DNA of 34,599 nucleotides from Myxococcales bacterium (GTDB taxonomy: Bacteria; Myxococcota_A; Polyangia; Haliangiales; Haliangiaceae): contig WYBA01000369.1 of NCBI GenBank assembly GCA_011526095.1, positions 1-34,599 of the forward strand, in the 5' to 3' direction. This document shows positions 1-9,068 of the stretch, piece by piece. Every line of letters begins with the position of its first letter. Within the stretch, counting starts at the first letter, position 1. Made by a program: the position numbers and the translations under genes. The notes under the pieces are model-generated. The model did no database searches. It saw only the letters and a program-made list of their open reading frames with translations, and was not told where the DNA came from.

Positions 1-258
1 GCAGCTGCCGGTACAGATCGGTGTCGCGCACGAGCCGACCGTACAACGCCCTGACCTCCGTCGCAGTCGCTGCTCACACGCCGCGCGTCACGCTCGTCGG
101 GAAGCCACCCGGATCCCGGATGGGCCCCGGATCTCAGCGATCACTGTGGGGATCGGAAGAACGACATCGATTCGTGACCTTGCACGGCAGCTTGCTCGTC
201 ACGTTTAGATCGAGGCAGGACAGTGGTGTGTCACGTGTCGACGCTGTCTGCGGGCTTC
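1..258. other. window-edge region, no supported gene
   Basis: This stretch lies beyond the 3' end of the minus-strand giant lipoprotein gene. It is less GC-rich than the rest of the window. On the minus strand one frame is open from position 73 to the edge, straight after a TGA at 76-74. Another is open from a GTG at 77-75 to the edge. Both are under 30 residues and neither has a ribosome binding site or a recognisable motif. Either could be the start of a gene that continues outside the window, so no gene is called. Confidence 0.3.
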
Positions 259-3200
259 CTAGTCCACAGGGATCGTCTCGTACGTCTCGCTTGTTGCGTA
301 GCTCCTTACGACTGCGCCATTCACCACCGAGTAGCTGCCAGACATCGTCCGCACAAACAGGACGCCCGACGATCCTCCGCCGCCAGCGCCACGCGTGCCC
401 CCAGCGCCACCCGCGGTGGGCACCGTGTCGTTGATCGTCCCATTGCCGGTTCCTCCAGACCCGCCGACCGGGTTCGAGCCACTCGATCCACCAGCCGCGA
501 CACCTGACGCCGTGCCTCCGTCGGCACCGGCGGCGGTACCTAGGACGCCGACGCCCCCGCCGCCGCCGCCCTTGGTTGACACGACCACAGCTGAACCGCT
601 CAGCGTAACCGTTGGCGCCTCGAGCAGGACGAGTCCGCCGGACCCTCCACCGGACCCGGAGTAGGTGACGCCGCTGAGGTTCCCCTGCACCCGCCCTCCA
701 CCCCCGCTGGCGTCGATGGTTCCGCTGCCAGTGAGTTGGATCTGGGACCTGCTCACGATCTGCACTGCGCCACCGCCACCGCCACCATACGTAGCGCTGC
801 CACCAGGACATCCCCCTTGGAGGGGCGTTTCGTTCTCGAAGTACGGACCGCCGGCGGCACCCGAGCCGGCTTGGCTGGAACCGCCGTTGCCTCCGTTCGA
901 GGCGCGGCCTCCGCCGCCCGAGCCGCTTGTGGAGCCAGTCGCGCCGGCGCAGCTCGCCGAGGTACCCATCGAGCCCGGTCCGTCTGTGATTCCGTCAGCG
1001 GAGATGTCGAGCGTGCCCGTGAGTGTCACGCCGCCATCCACGAGGAATGCGACCGGGTATGAGCCGGATACTCTCGTTGAACCGCTGAAGGAGAGCGTAC
1101 GCATCCAGTACACGCGAATGCCGGAGACGAGCGCGGTCTCCGTCGGTGTGCCGCACTCTCCGCTGTCTTCCGCGCCGTTCTCGTTGGCGTCGATGCAGAG
1201 CAAGCCCGTCGTGGTGTTGACCCTCGATGCCCCCTTGAACGCGACGTCTGCGCCGTCTTGCGACACTGTGAGGTACGGGTAGAGGTCGTAGCTTCCGTCG
1301 TCCAGCGGCTGCAGGTCCAGACACTTCTCCGACGTGCTCGAGCACTCCAGCGGGCAGTCGAACGCACGCTCGATCATCCCGGTCGGGCCGCAGTCGACGT
1401 AGTAGTCCGTCGTGTCGTTGCACACCTCCGTGTTGGGCGTGCACTGCATCAGGCGGAACTGCGTGCCCACCGCGCGGGCGGCGCTCATCGTCAGCGAGCA
1501 CGACGCGCCGGTGCAGTCACCGGTGAAGCCGTCGAACCACGTCGACGAGTTGGGCGTCGCGGTGAGCGCCACGCCGGTCGTCCCGGTGTCGTAGTACCAG
1601 TTGCACGTCCCGGTCGTGCACGTGTTGCCGCCCTGCGTGACCGTGCCACCGCCGTCGCCGCCCATCGTGAGCGCGAGTCGGTACTGCAGGATCGAGCTGG
1701 CGCCGACGGTGAGGTTGGAGGTGATGTTGTTCAGCGCGCAGGTCGCGCCCGTGCCCGTGCACGCGCCCGACCAGCCGTTGAAGCGGTTGCGCGAGGCGCC
1801 ATTCTGGTCGCCCTGGTTCTGGGTGAGCGTGAGACCGTCGCCCTCGAACACGTACGTCAAGCAGTTCATCTGCGGAGTCGTGCACGTGCTCGACCCGCCA
1901 GTGACCGTGCCGCTGCCGCTCCCGGTGGCATTCACGGTCACCGTCCACTGGCGGCGGAAGGTGACCCTGACGGTCCTCGCCGTCGTCATGTCAGTGATGC
2001 ACATCCGCATGCCGGCGATGCACGCGCTGCCGGTGCCTTCCCACAAGGCCACCTCCCAGCCGGCGGTCGGGGTCGCGGTCAGCGTGACGTCGGTGTCGTT
2101 GAGGTAGTCGTGCTCGCAATCCGTGCCGCAGCTGATCCCCGCCGGGTCCGAGGCCACGGTGCCCGATCCAGTCACCTCCACGGTGAGGTGGCGTGCGACC
2201 GCGAAGGTGGCGCTCACCGCGTGCGACGTCGACATCGACAGGCTGCACGAGCTCCCGGCGCAGTCGCCGCCGTATCCGGTGAACAGCGCGCCGCCGCTCG
2301 CCGTCGCGGTCAGCGACGCCGTGGCGCCGGTGTCGTAGTACCAGTTGCAGGTTCCGCTGCCGCAGCTGTTGCCGTTGCCGGTGACCGAGCCGCTCCCAGT
2401 GATCATGACTGCGAGCCGGTACTGCAGGATCGAGCTGGCGCCGACGGAGAGGTTGGAGGTGATGTTGTTCAGTGCGCAGGTCGCGCCCGTGCCCGAGCAC
2501 GCGCCCGACCAGCCGCCGAAGCGGCTCTGCGACGCGCCGCCCTGGGCCCCCTGGTTCTGGGTCAGCGTGACGCTCTCGCCCTCGAAGACCGTCTTCGTGC
2601 AGTTCATCATCGGCGTCGTACACGTGAGGCCCGTGGTCGTGACCGAGCCACTGCCGCTGCCGCTGGTGTTCACGGTGATCGTCCACTGGCGCCGCAACTC
2701 GACGGTGACGGTGCGCGCCGCCGTCATGTCGATCGAGCACGTGTGGCTCGGCGCGGTGCACGCATCGGCTGCGCCGCCCCAGTCGTAGACCTCCCAGCCG
2801 GCGGCTGGCGTCACGGTCAGCATGACGTCGGTGTCGTGCAGGTAGCTCTCCGTGCAGTCCGTGCCGCAGTTGATCCCCGTCGGCACCGACGTCACCGTGC
2901 CCGAGCCGGTCACGGTCACCGTCAGCGCGCGGGCGACGCCGAAGGTGGCGGTCACGGCGCGCGGCGCGGTCATCCCCGGCGAGCACGACGAGCCCGTGCA
3001 GTCGCCGGAGAACGAGGAGAACAGCGAGCCCGCGCCGGGCGTGGTGGACAGCGACGGCGTCGCGCCGGTGTCGTAGTACCAGTTGCACGTCCCGCTGCTG
3101 CACGTGTTCGCGCCGGCCGTGACCGTGCCCGTCCCGGTGCCCGCGAGCGTGAGCGCGAGCCGGTGCTGCTGGATGAACGTGGCCATCACGGTCGTGTCGC

Positions 3201-4782
3201 CGGTGATCGTGAGGTCGCAGGTCGTGGCGGTGCCGCTGCATGCGCCGCTCCAGCCGGAGAACCGCGCCTGCGACGCGCCGCCCTGGGTGCCGGGGCTCTC
3301 GGTCAGGGTCACCTGGCTGTTCTCGAACGCGTAGGTCGAGCACGAGCCCGGGCAGGTGATGCCGCCGCCGGTGACCGTGCCGCTCGCGGCGCCGCTGCCG
3401 CCCGTCATCACCATCACCAGGTACTGCCGGCGGAGCTCGACGGTGACGTTGCGCGCCTGGTTCATCGTGGTCGAGCACATGCGCGCGCCGGCGCCGCAGC
3501 TCGTGCCCGTGCCGGTCCACGAGTAGACCTCCCAGCCGGAGGCCGGCGTCACGCTGAGCGTGACCGGCGTGCCCGCGTCGTAGATCTGCTCGCAGTCCAG
3601 CGCGCCCTCGCCGCACGAGATGCCGACGGGCGCGGAGGTGACCGTGCCCTCTCCGTTCACCATCACGACGAGCGGGTAGACCTGCCGGAACGAGGCGTCC
3701 GCGGTCGTCAGCGGCGTCGTGAGCGACACCGAGCAGACATTCGACGGGTTGGCCGCGGCGCACGCGCCCGTCCAGCTGTCGAACACGTGGCCGCTGTCGG
3801 CGGTGGCGGTGAGCTGCACCTGCGGCTCGTCGAAGCCGAACGTCTGCGTCGTGCAGCCGGCGCCGCACGAGAGGCCCGCCGGATCGGAGACGATCGACCC
3901 GCTGCCGGTGCGCGTGATCGCCAGCCGGGCCGTGGCGGTCGCCTGCAGGGCGGTGCTCACGCCGACCGTCGGGCTCTCGCGGACCGAGAGCTGCGTCGTC
4001 CACGCCCCGACCTCGCTCGGCGTGAACCGGACGACGACGTCGCAGGTGCCGAGCGGCTGCAGCGGCTGGCCGTCGCAGCCGTCGCTGGTGATCTCGAAGT
4101 TGTCCTCGTCGGCGAGCACCACGGTCAGCGGCGCGGTCGCCGACTCGCCGGTGTTGCGGACGGTGACCGTCTCGGTGCCCGAGGTCGAGACGATCTCGGT
4201 GGTGTCGAACGCCAGCGTCGCCTCGCTCACGAGCTCGAGGTCTCCGGCGGTGAGCCCGTTGCCGGTCAGCGAGATCGTGTCGGAGCCGCCCACCGGCGAG
4301 CTCACCGTGACGGTCGCCGCGCGGGCGCCGGCGTCGTCGGGCGAGAACCGCACGAGCACCTTGCACGTCTGCAGCGGCTGGAGCGGGCCGACGTCGCAGC
4401 CCTCGGCGCCGGCCGAGACGAAGGTGAACTCCGACGCCTGCGCGCCGGTGATCGTCGTCGAGATCGTGCCCGAGGCCGTCTCGCCGATATTCTGGACGAA
4501 GAACTCCTGCGGCTCGGTCGACTGCCCGACGGTGACGTCGCTGAAGTCGTGGCTGTCGACGTTGAGCTGGAGCTGCGCGGGGAGCAGGCCGCTGTCGGGC
4601 TCGGCGTCGGGCAGCGCGTCGATCCCCGCGTCGATCGACGCGTCGGGCTCCGCGTCCGGGCCGGCCTCCGGCTCGATGTCCGGCGGCGGCGGCAGCGCGC
4701 ACGCGGCCAGCGCGGTCGCGAAGGTAAGGAGGAGAGATCGACGGGCCCAGGGGCCCCAGGTCACGAACGTCCGCTCACACAT
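259..4782 (-). CDS. giant surface lipoprotein with choice-of-anchor D and InlB-like repeats
   Basis: A 1507-residue lipoprotein. The N-terminus has basic residues, a hydrophobic stretch and a LAAC lipobox (Cys28), followed by a Pro/Asp/Glu linker typical of myxobacterial outer-membrane lipoproteins. Next come about two choice-of-anchor D (ASPM/SPD-2/Hydin-like) Ig folds, roughly residues 60-275. Ten divergent InlB-B-like repeats follow, each 75-88 residues, with pairs of Cys and GxGxV strands. The C-terminus carries a short cysteine-rich segment and a very Gly/Ser-rich domain, roughly residues 1210-1490. ATG at 4782 was chosen because it gives the signal peptide directly; the reading frame stays open to 5565 but the upstream residues are Arg-rich noise. 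A TACGGT -10-like box lies 9 nt upstream and no Shine-Dalgarno is visible. The architecture suggests a cell-surface adhesin or structural protein, but no binding partner can be inferred. Many paired cysteines fit an exported, disulfide-bonded protein. Confidence 0.9.
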   Translation of the reverse strand: MCERTFVTWGPWARRSLLLTFATALAACALPPPPDIEPEAGPDAEPDASIDAGIDALPDAEPDSGLLPAQLQLNVDSHDFSDVTVGQSTEPQEFFVQNIGETASGTISTTITGAQASEFTFVSAGAEGCDVGPLQPLQTCKVLVRFSPDDAGARAATVTVSSPVGGSDTISLTGNGLTAGDLELVSEATLAFDTTEIVSTSGTETVTVRNTGESATAPLTVVLADEDNFEITSDGCDGQPLQPLGTCDVVVRFTPSEVGAWTTQLSVRESPTVGVSTALQATATARLAITRTGSGSIVSDPAGLSCGAGCTTQTFGFDEPQVQLTATADSGHVFDSWTGACAAANPSNVCSVSLTTPLTTADASFRQVYPLVVMVNGEGTVTSAPVGISCGEGALDCEQIYDAGTPVTLSVTPASGWEVYSWTGTGTSCGAGARMCSTTMNQARNVTVELRRQYLVMVMTGGSGAASGTVTGGGITCPGSCSTYAFENSQVTLTESPGTQGGASQARFSGWSGACSGTATTCDLTITGDTTVMATFIQQHRLALTLAGTGTGTVTAGANTCSSGTCNWYYDTGATPSLSTTPGAGSLFSSFSGDCTGSSCSPGMTAPRAVTATFGVARALTVTVTGSGTVTSVPTGINCGTDCTESYLHDTDVMLTVTPAAGWEVYDWGGAADACTAPSHTCSIDMTAARTVTVELRRQWTITVNTSGSGSGSVTTTGLTCTTPMMNCTKTVFEGESVTLTQNQGAQGGASQSRFGGWSGACSGTGATCALNNITSNLSVGASSILQYRLAVMITGSGSVTGNGNSCGSGTCNWYYDTGATASLTATASGGALFTGYGGDCAGSSCSLSMSTSHAVSATFAVARHLTVEVTGSGTVASDPAGISCGTDCEHDYLNDTDVTLTATPTAGWEVALWEGTGSACIAGMRMCITDMTTARTVRVTFRRQWTVTVNATGSGSGTVTGGSSTCTTPQMNCLTYVFEGDGLTLTQNQGDQNGASRNRFNGWSGACTGTGATCALNNITSNLTVGASSILQYRLALTMGGDGGGTVTQGGNTCTTGTCNWYYDTGTTGVALTATPNSSTWFDGFTGDCTGASCSLTMSAARAVGTQFRLMQCTPNTEVCNDTTDYYVDCGPTGMIERAFDCPLECSSTSEKCLDLQPLDDGSYDLYPYLTVSQDGADVAFKGASRVNTTTGLLCIDANENGAEDSGECGTPTETALVSGIRVYWMRTLSFSGSTRVSGSYPVAFLVDGGVTLTGTLDISADGITDGPGSMGTSASCAGATGSTSGSGGGGRASNGGNGGSSQAGSGAAGGPYFENETPLQGGCPGGSATYGGGGGGAVQIVSRSQIQLTGSGTIDASGGGGRVQGNLSGVTYSGSGGGSGGLVLLEAPTVTLSGSAVVVSTKGGGGGGVGVLGTAAGADGGTASGVAAGGSSGSNPVGGSGGTGNGTINDTVPTAGGAGGTRGAGGGGSSGVLFVRTMSGSYSVVNGAVVRSYATSETYETIPVD
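1450..3676 (-). repeat. three-copy B-C-D super-repeat inside the giant lipoprotein gene
   Basis: Nine InlB-like units are arranged as three successive triplets. Unit B contains GWEV and ends RRQ(Y/W). Unit C contains the NRFNGWSGACTGTG type of motif. Unit D contains CNWYYDTG. The DNA landmark GTAGTACCAGTTGCA (start of unit D, plus-strand reading) falls at 1591, 2335 and 3073, a period of 744 and 738 bp. The C units of the two gene-3'-proximal triplets (about 1680-1800 and 2420-2540) are almost identical at DNA level, whereas the third has diverged. A tenth, diverged unit precedes the triplets at about 3677-3920. Confidence 0.85.
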
Positions 4783-5113
4783 GCGGCGCGCACCGTAACA
4801 GAGTCGCTCGCGCGTTCGTTCGTGAAAGGTTGGTGGGCAGGACGACGCGGCTGGCAAGTTGCGGCACGCTGACGCGGGCATCGAGATCCTCCGGTGGGTC
4901 ACGGCGCCGGATGTCGACGAGGCCCGCGCGCGGTTGCGTGGAATCTTCGGGATGGCGCAATGTCGCGAGATCCCGGCGCGAGGATCTCGCCCAAGGTGGG
5001 TCGCTCCTCCCGTCGGGGTGAGGCGAGGGCGCGCGGGCGAGGGCGTGTGGCGCGCCGGGCGGCGGAGGTGACCGGCGGTCACGCGCGACGGCGGCGTTCG
5101 GTCGCAGGTCGCG
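4783..5113. other. gene-free stretch upstream of the giant lipoprotein
   Basis: No frame here encodes a recognisable protein; the open frames are Arg/Pro/Ala-rich. The only signal is the -10-like hexamer directly upstream of the lipoprotein gene. Confidence 0.4.
4792..4797 (-). promoter_or_regulatory. -10-like box of the giant lipoprotein
   Basis: TACGGT on the minus strand, followed by 9 nt and then the ATG at 4782. With the usual 6-8 nt between a -10 element and transcription start, the mRNA would have a leader of only 1-3 nt. No -35 consensus is visible. Confidence 0.35.
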
Positions 5114-5330
5114 TCAGGCCGCGACCAGCGGGTTCCGCGTGCGCAGCGCCAGGAACCAGCTGAAGTCCCGGTCGGCGGTCCACAGCATCGACGACCTGAT
5201 CGAGCAGATCGCGGCGACGCGCGCGTCGTGGACGAGCGGGCCTGTGATCCGGCCCGTGCGGATAAGGCGCTGGATCGTGTCCCAGTGGTCGTCGGTCTCG
5301 CCGAGCAGACGTGGAGCGTCGTCCCGGGAG
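5114..5330 (-). pseudogene. truncated vapC-type PIN-domain ribonuclease
   Basis: The last 65-70 residues of this minus-strand frame match the C-terminal half of a VapC PIN toxin. They include the motifs GPLVHDARVAAI, LWTADRDFSWF and RTRNPLV, which carry the two conserved acidic positions of that half (VHDAR and TADRDF). The N-terminal half, which should hold the first catalytic Asp and the hydrophobic strand, is missing: upstream of about 5330 all minus frames are Arg/Pro-rich and unlike PIN. The segment expected to read HGVRE just before LWTADRDF is also degenerate. No vapB antitoxin is nearby. I read it as a dead remnant whose 5' part was lost at the boundary of the toxin locus that starts at 5544. 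The upstream limit is approximate. Confidence 0.7.
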
Positions 5331-5533
5331 ACCGGGCCCGCCGGTGTGCATCGCGCCCTCGCCGCCGGCGGCTCACGGCTGACGCTCGAACGGTGCCGGC
5401 CACGACGACGTGACCGGCGGGGCGGCCGCGGGCTGCGCCCGCGAGCCCCGAGCCGCCGGCGCGTGCGCTGCAGACCCTGCGCAACCGCGGCGCACGGCGG
5501 TCGAGACGCGCGGCGTGGTGACCCCGACCCGGC

Positions 5534-5538
5534 AGGAG
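5534..5538 (+). promoter_or_regulatory. ribosome binding site of the DUF4157 protein
   Basis: AGGAG ends 5 nt before the ATG at 5544. It fixes the start, although the frame is open from 5139; the upstream codons overlap the vapC remnant and encode low-quality Arg-rich sequence. Confidence 0.7.
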
Positions 5539-5543
5539 CGCGC

Positions 5544-8500
5544 ATGAGCGAGGGTGGCTTCGCATCGCGCGGCGAGCACGCGCACGCCGCGCGCGGGGCG
5601 TCGCGCGACCGCGCGGTCGGCGCGGACCCGTACTCGGCAGAGCAGGCGCGGCGCGACGTCGAGCCGGTGCTGGCCGCGATCGACGCCGGGCTCGCCGCGG
5701 CCGCGCCGGCGATCGACGAGGCGGAGCGGTGCGAGCGGCGCTCGGACTACGAGCGCGCGAAGGCCGCGGCCCGCGGCGGGCTCGCGCGCGCCGCTCGTGA
5801 GCTGCGTGGTGCCGAGCAGCTGGTGCGGCGCCACGCGGAGCTACAGGCGCCGGTCGTCGCGGCGCGCGAGCGGCTCGGCGAGGCCGAGGCGCGGGCGCAG
5901 GCGATCGTCGCGCGTCGCGACGAGGCGCTGGCGCGGTGGCAGCGCGAGCACCCCGCGATCGCGCGCGGGGCGCGCGCCGTGTTCTCGGACCGGATGCCGG
6001 ACACGGCGGAACCGGCTCCGGCCGGGGCGCTGCCGCACCGGGAGGCGATCCAGGCCGCGTTCGGGCGGCATGACGTGTCGGGTGTGCCGGCGAGGGTCGG
6101 CGGCGCGGCGACGGGCCAGGCCGAGGCGCTCGGCGCCGAGGCGTTCACGCGCGGCGGCGAGGTCGCGTTCGCGGAGGCGCCCGGGTTGCACACCGCCGCG
6201 CACGAGGCTGCGCATGTGATGCAGCAGCGCCTGGGCGTCGTGCGCCACGCGGGCGTGGGTCCGGCCGACGGTGCGCTCGAGGCGCACGCCGACCGCGTCG
6301 CGGACGCGGTCGTCGCGGGCGAGCCGGCCGAGGCGTTGCTCGACGCGGCGCCGGTCGAGCGGTCGTCGCCCGTGGGGGCGGCGGCGGGTCACGACGACGG
6401 TGACGCGGAGGTCGACGCGGACGACCTCGCGCTCGCGCCCGACGGCCCGCCGGTGCAGCGCAAGGCGAAGGCGGGCGGCCTGCCGGTCGCGCCGCCCGAC
6501 GCGCGGCTGACGCCGCGGCCGCGCAGGCTGTCGCTGCGCGGGCGGATCGGCGAGGCGTCCGCGCCGCAGACCGCGGCGCTGGTCAACCAGACCTCGCAGG
6601 CGCTGGCGATCCGCGGCGTGCTCCACGAGCCGGCGCCCGACACCCAGGGCCACCTCGGCGACTTCCGCGCGGAGGTCCCGACCGGCGCGGTGCCGCCGGG
6701 CGTGGCGTTCGCGGCGAAGGTCGTGTTCGCGCCGGTCCAGGCCTCGCACGACGGCGCCCGCGGCTCGCTCCACAAGGAGCGGTTGCGCGTGATCGGCGAG
6801 GGCGGCGTCGTGCTCGCGTCGCTGCGGCTGGTCGGGCGCGCGCGCCCGATGACGGCCGAGGCGCGCGAGGAGCTGCGTGTCGACGCGCTGCGCGACCGCG
6901 CGCGCGGCGGTGACGTCGCGGCGCCGGCGAGCTGGGCCGAGATGGAGCGCTACCTGCGGACGGCGTGCGAGCTCGTCGACGCCGACGAGCGCCACGCCGC
7001 GGCGCGGCTCGCGCGCGCGGTCCACGACGAGCTGTCCGCGCGGCTGCCGTACGCGGCCTACGAGCGCAAGCTGCGCGAGCGCCACGGCATGAACGCGCAG
7101 TTCGGCGTCGCGATGATCAGCGAGGCCAAGGAGACGGTGAGGATGCTCGCGGCGCGCGCCGAGGGCGGCCACCGGATCGACGCCGAGCAGCACCTCTCGA
7201 CGTTCCGCGCCGCCGGGGAGGTGACGCGCTACGCCCTGGGCGAGGCCGATCGGTCGCCGACGCTCGAGGCGCGGCACCCGGTGGGGGAGGCGATGGGCGC
7301 GGCGGCCGACCTCGCGGTCGACTTCGTCGCCGGCTTCCGTGACGCCGAGTACGCCGGCGGGTTCGCGGTCGGCACGCTGATCGGCGCCAAGGACGCGATC
7401 GTCGACGTGCTGCGCGGCGTGCTCGACCTCGCCGAGCTGGCGGCGGACGTGCTCGCCTCGCTGCTCGAGCACGGCGTCGAGGACTCGATCTTCCGCGCGG
7501 CGCTGAAGGTGTCCGACTTCCTCGGTGATCTCGACCGGACAGTCGCGCTGATCGGCAAGCACTACGCGGCGAAGTGGCACGCCGAGGACCCGTGGGCGCG
7601 CGGGAAGTTCCGCGGCGAGCTGATGGGGTACTTCGCGCTGCTGGCGGTGATGTCGATCGCCACCGCGGGCGGCGCGACCGCCGCGGTGGCCGTATCGGGG
7701 CGGTGGCGCCACGTCATGCAGGTGCTGCGCGCGGTCGACGCCGTCGGCGACGTCTCGACGTACGTCGCGGCCGCGAAGAAGGTGATCGGGCCCGCCAGGC
7801 ACGCGGACGAGGCGGCCGGGGCGGCCGCCGAGGCGGGCGAGGCGGCCGCGGCGGCGGCGCGTCGAGTCGAGGGCGCCGAGCCACGGCCCGACGGCGCCCG
7901 CGGCCACGCCACGGTCGTCCAGCGCACGCCGGCGGAGCTGGAGGCCCTGCGGGAGGCCTTGCCCGTCGAGCTGCGCGGGCGGATCGCCGTCGTCGAGAGC
8001 GAGGACGTCACCGGCAGCGGCGTGCGCGTCGCGTACCGCGACGGCGAGCTGCGCGTCGAGGTCGGCCCCGACGCGCAGCCGCGCCACGTCGGCTACCACG
8101 CGCAGACCGCGCGCAACCTCCTCCGGTACCAGGGCCCGCTCGGCGCGGTCCGCCGGCTGCTCTCGGCGATCCTGACCAAGCTCGAGCTGACCCCGGGCTA
8201 CGGCACCCGCGGGTTCGAGGCCCGCGAGGAGGTCCAGAAGCTGCGGGCGATCCAGGCCGAGCTGGAGCAGCTCCGCGGCCGGCTCGACGGCCGCGTCCGG
8301 GACCTCGAGGGAGCGCCGGACCTCGCCGCCATCGACGCGCGCCAGCTCGAGCGCGAGCTCGCCGACGTTACCGAGCAGCTCGAGCATCACCAGGGCCATG
8401 TCGACAGCTACGAGCCGGGCCGCGGGTTCGTCGCGGCAGAGGGCCGGGGGCGTGACCTGCCGGAGATCCCGGTCCGGCGCGCGGACGTGTTCACGGAGGT

Positions 8501-9068
8501 CAAGGAGGAGAACGGCCGGCTGGAGATCCACTACAGCGCCAAGGATGCGAGCGGCGAGGCGCGCTGGCTGGGGAAGGGGTATGTCCCGCTCGACGAGCAG
8601 GGCGCGCCGGTCGGGCCGGTGAAGTTCACGCTCGACGCCTCGGATCACACGGGGCGGGAGTCACGTGCGGTGCGCATCTACGACGACGTCACCGAGGGCC
8701 CGACGCCGGGCGGCGTCGGAGCGCGGCATTCGGTGACGGACCTGGTGATCGGCGACTTCATCGCGAAGTACGAGCGGCGGTTCGGTCATGCGCCGGAGGT
8801 GCTGGGAGGGATCCTGGACTGGCAGAACAAGCTCAACTTCCAGCGCGAGCTCCATCGGCTGAGAACGGAGGCCGGGCTCCCTGAATCGCTCGCCGCGACG
8901 GAGGCGGTGAAGCTGATCTCGTACGGTCGACATCGCATCGCGCACGGGTACGATGACTTCACCGTGAAGACGTCGGGACACGAGCGCGTGGACATCGGTC
9001 CTCCGTATGGCACCGTGGCCGGACTGCCCGGAAGGATCGAGGTCTCGACCCGCCGGAGCCGCCCATGA
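5544..9068 (+). CDS. DUF4157 (eCIS-core) polymorphic toxin-like protein
   Basis: An 1174-residue protein with no signal peptide. In order: an Ala/Arg/Glu-rich helical (coiled-coil-like) N-terminus, about 20-150; an eCIS-core DUF4157 domain, about 165-260, with the zincin-like HEAAH (H220, E221, H224) followed by a LEAHADRVAD segment; an acidic linker; a beta-rich segment, about 325-435, resembling an Ig/choice-of-anchor fold; a long helical region with a hydrophobic hairpin at about 690-716; a coiled coil near 900-960; and an unrecognised tip, about 1047-1174. DUF4157 proteins are associated with extracellular contractile injection systems and act as carriers of variable toxic domains. The tip includes WQNKLNFQREL and SYGRHRIAHGYDDF, whose His/Arg/Asp residues would suit a nuclease, but that is a guess. 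The stop overlaps the next start (ATGA), coupling it to a candidate immunity gene. GC drops visibly over the tip. No eCIS structural genes lie in the window. Confidence 0.85.
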   Translation: MSEGGFASRGEHAHAARGASRDRAVGADPYSAEQARRDVEPVLAAIDAGLAAAAPAIDEAERCERRSDYERAKAAARGGLARAARELRGAEQLVRRHAELQAPVVAARERLGEAEARAQAIVARRDEALARWQREHPAIARGARAVFSDRMPDTAEPAPAGALPHREAIQAAFGRHDVSGVPARVGGAATGQAEALGAEAFTRGGEVAFAEAPGLHTAAHEAAHVMQQRLGVVRHAGVGPADGALEAHADRVADAVVAGEPAEALLDAAPVERSSPVGAAAGHDDGDAEVDADDLALAPDGPPVQRKAKAGGLPVAPPDARLTPRPRRLSLRGRIGEASAPQTAALVNQTSQALAIRGVLHEPAPDTQGHLGDFRAEVPTGAVPPGVAFAAKVVFAPVQASHDGARGSLHKERLRVIGEGGVVLASLRLVGRARPMTAEAREELRVDALRDRARGGDVAAPASWAEMERYLRTACELVDADERHAAARLARAVHDELSARLPYAAYERKLRERHGMNAQFGVAMISEAKETVRMLAARAEGGHRIDAEQHLSTFRAAGEVTRYALGEADRSPTLEARHPVGEAMGAAADLAVDFVAGFRDAEYAGGFAVGTLIGAKDAIVDVLRGVLDLAELAADVLASLLEHGVEDSIFRAALKVSDFLGDLDRTVALIGKHYAAKWHAEDPWARGKFRGELMGYFALLAVMSIATAGGATAAVAVSGRWRHVMQVLRAVDAVGDVSTYVAAAKKVIGPARHADEAAGAAAEAGEAAAAAARRVEGAEPRPDGARGHATVVQRTPAELEALREALPVELRGRIAVVESEDVTGSGVRVAYRDGELRVEVGPDAQPRHVGYHAQTARNLLRYQGPLGAVRRLLSAILTKLELTPGYGTRGFEAREEVQKLRAIQAELEQLRGRLDGRVRDLEGAPDLAAIDARQLERELADVTEQLEHHQGHVDSYEPGRGFVAAEGRGRDLPEIPVRRADVFTEVKEENGRLEIHYSAKDASGEARWLGKGYVPLDEQGAPVGPVKFTLDASDHTGRESRAVRIYDDVTEGPTPGGVGARHSVTDLVIGDFIAKYERRFGHAPEVLGGILDWQNKLNFQRELHRLRTEAGLPESLAATEAVKLISYGRHRIAHGYDDFTVKTSGHERVDIGPPYGTVAGLPGRIEVSTRRSRP

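Noticed and set aside
1..77. 5' end of a minus-strand gene running off the left edge
   Set aside because: Fewer than 26 codons, no ribosome binding site or -10-like box, and a stop just upstream in one of the two possible frames.
1258..4872. 1204-codon open frame on the plus strand opposite the giant lipoprotein
   Set aside because: It is antisense to a gene with a clear lipobox and domain repeats; its translation is Arg/Ala/Val-rich with no domain, as expected for a shadow frame in GC-rich DNA.
4783..5565. N-terminal extension of the giant lipoprotein to an upstream start at 5565
   Set aside because: It would bury the signal peptide and lipobox 260 residues inside the protein and run antisense to the start of the toxin gene.
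5841..8648. 935-codon minus-strand open frame across the toxin gene
   Set aside because: Its translation is Arg/Leu/Asp-rich without motifs and mirrors the coding frame; the plus strand has DUF4157, a ribosome binding site and coupling.
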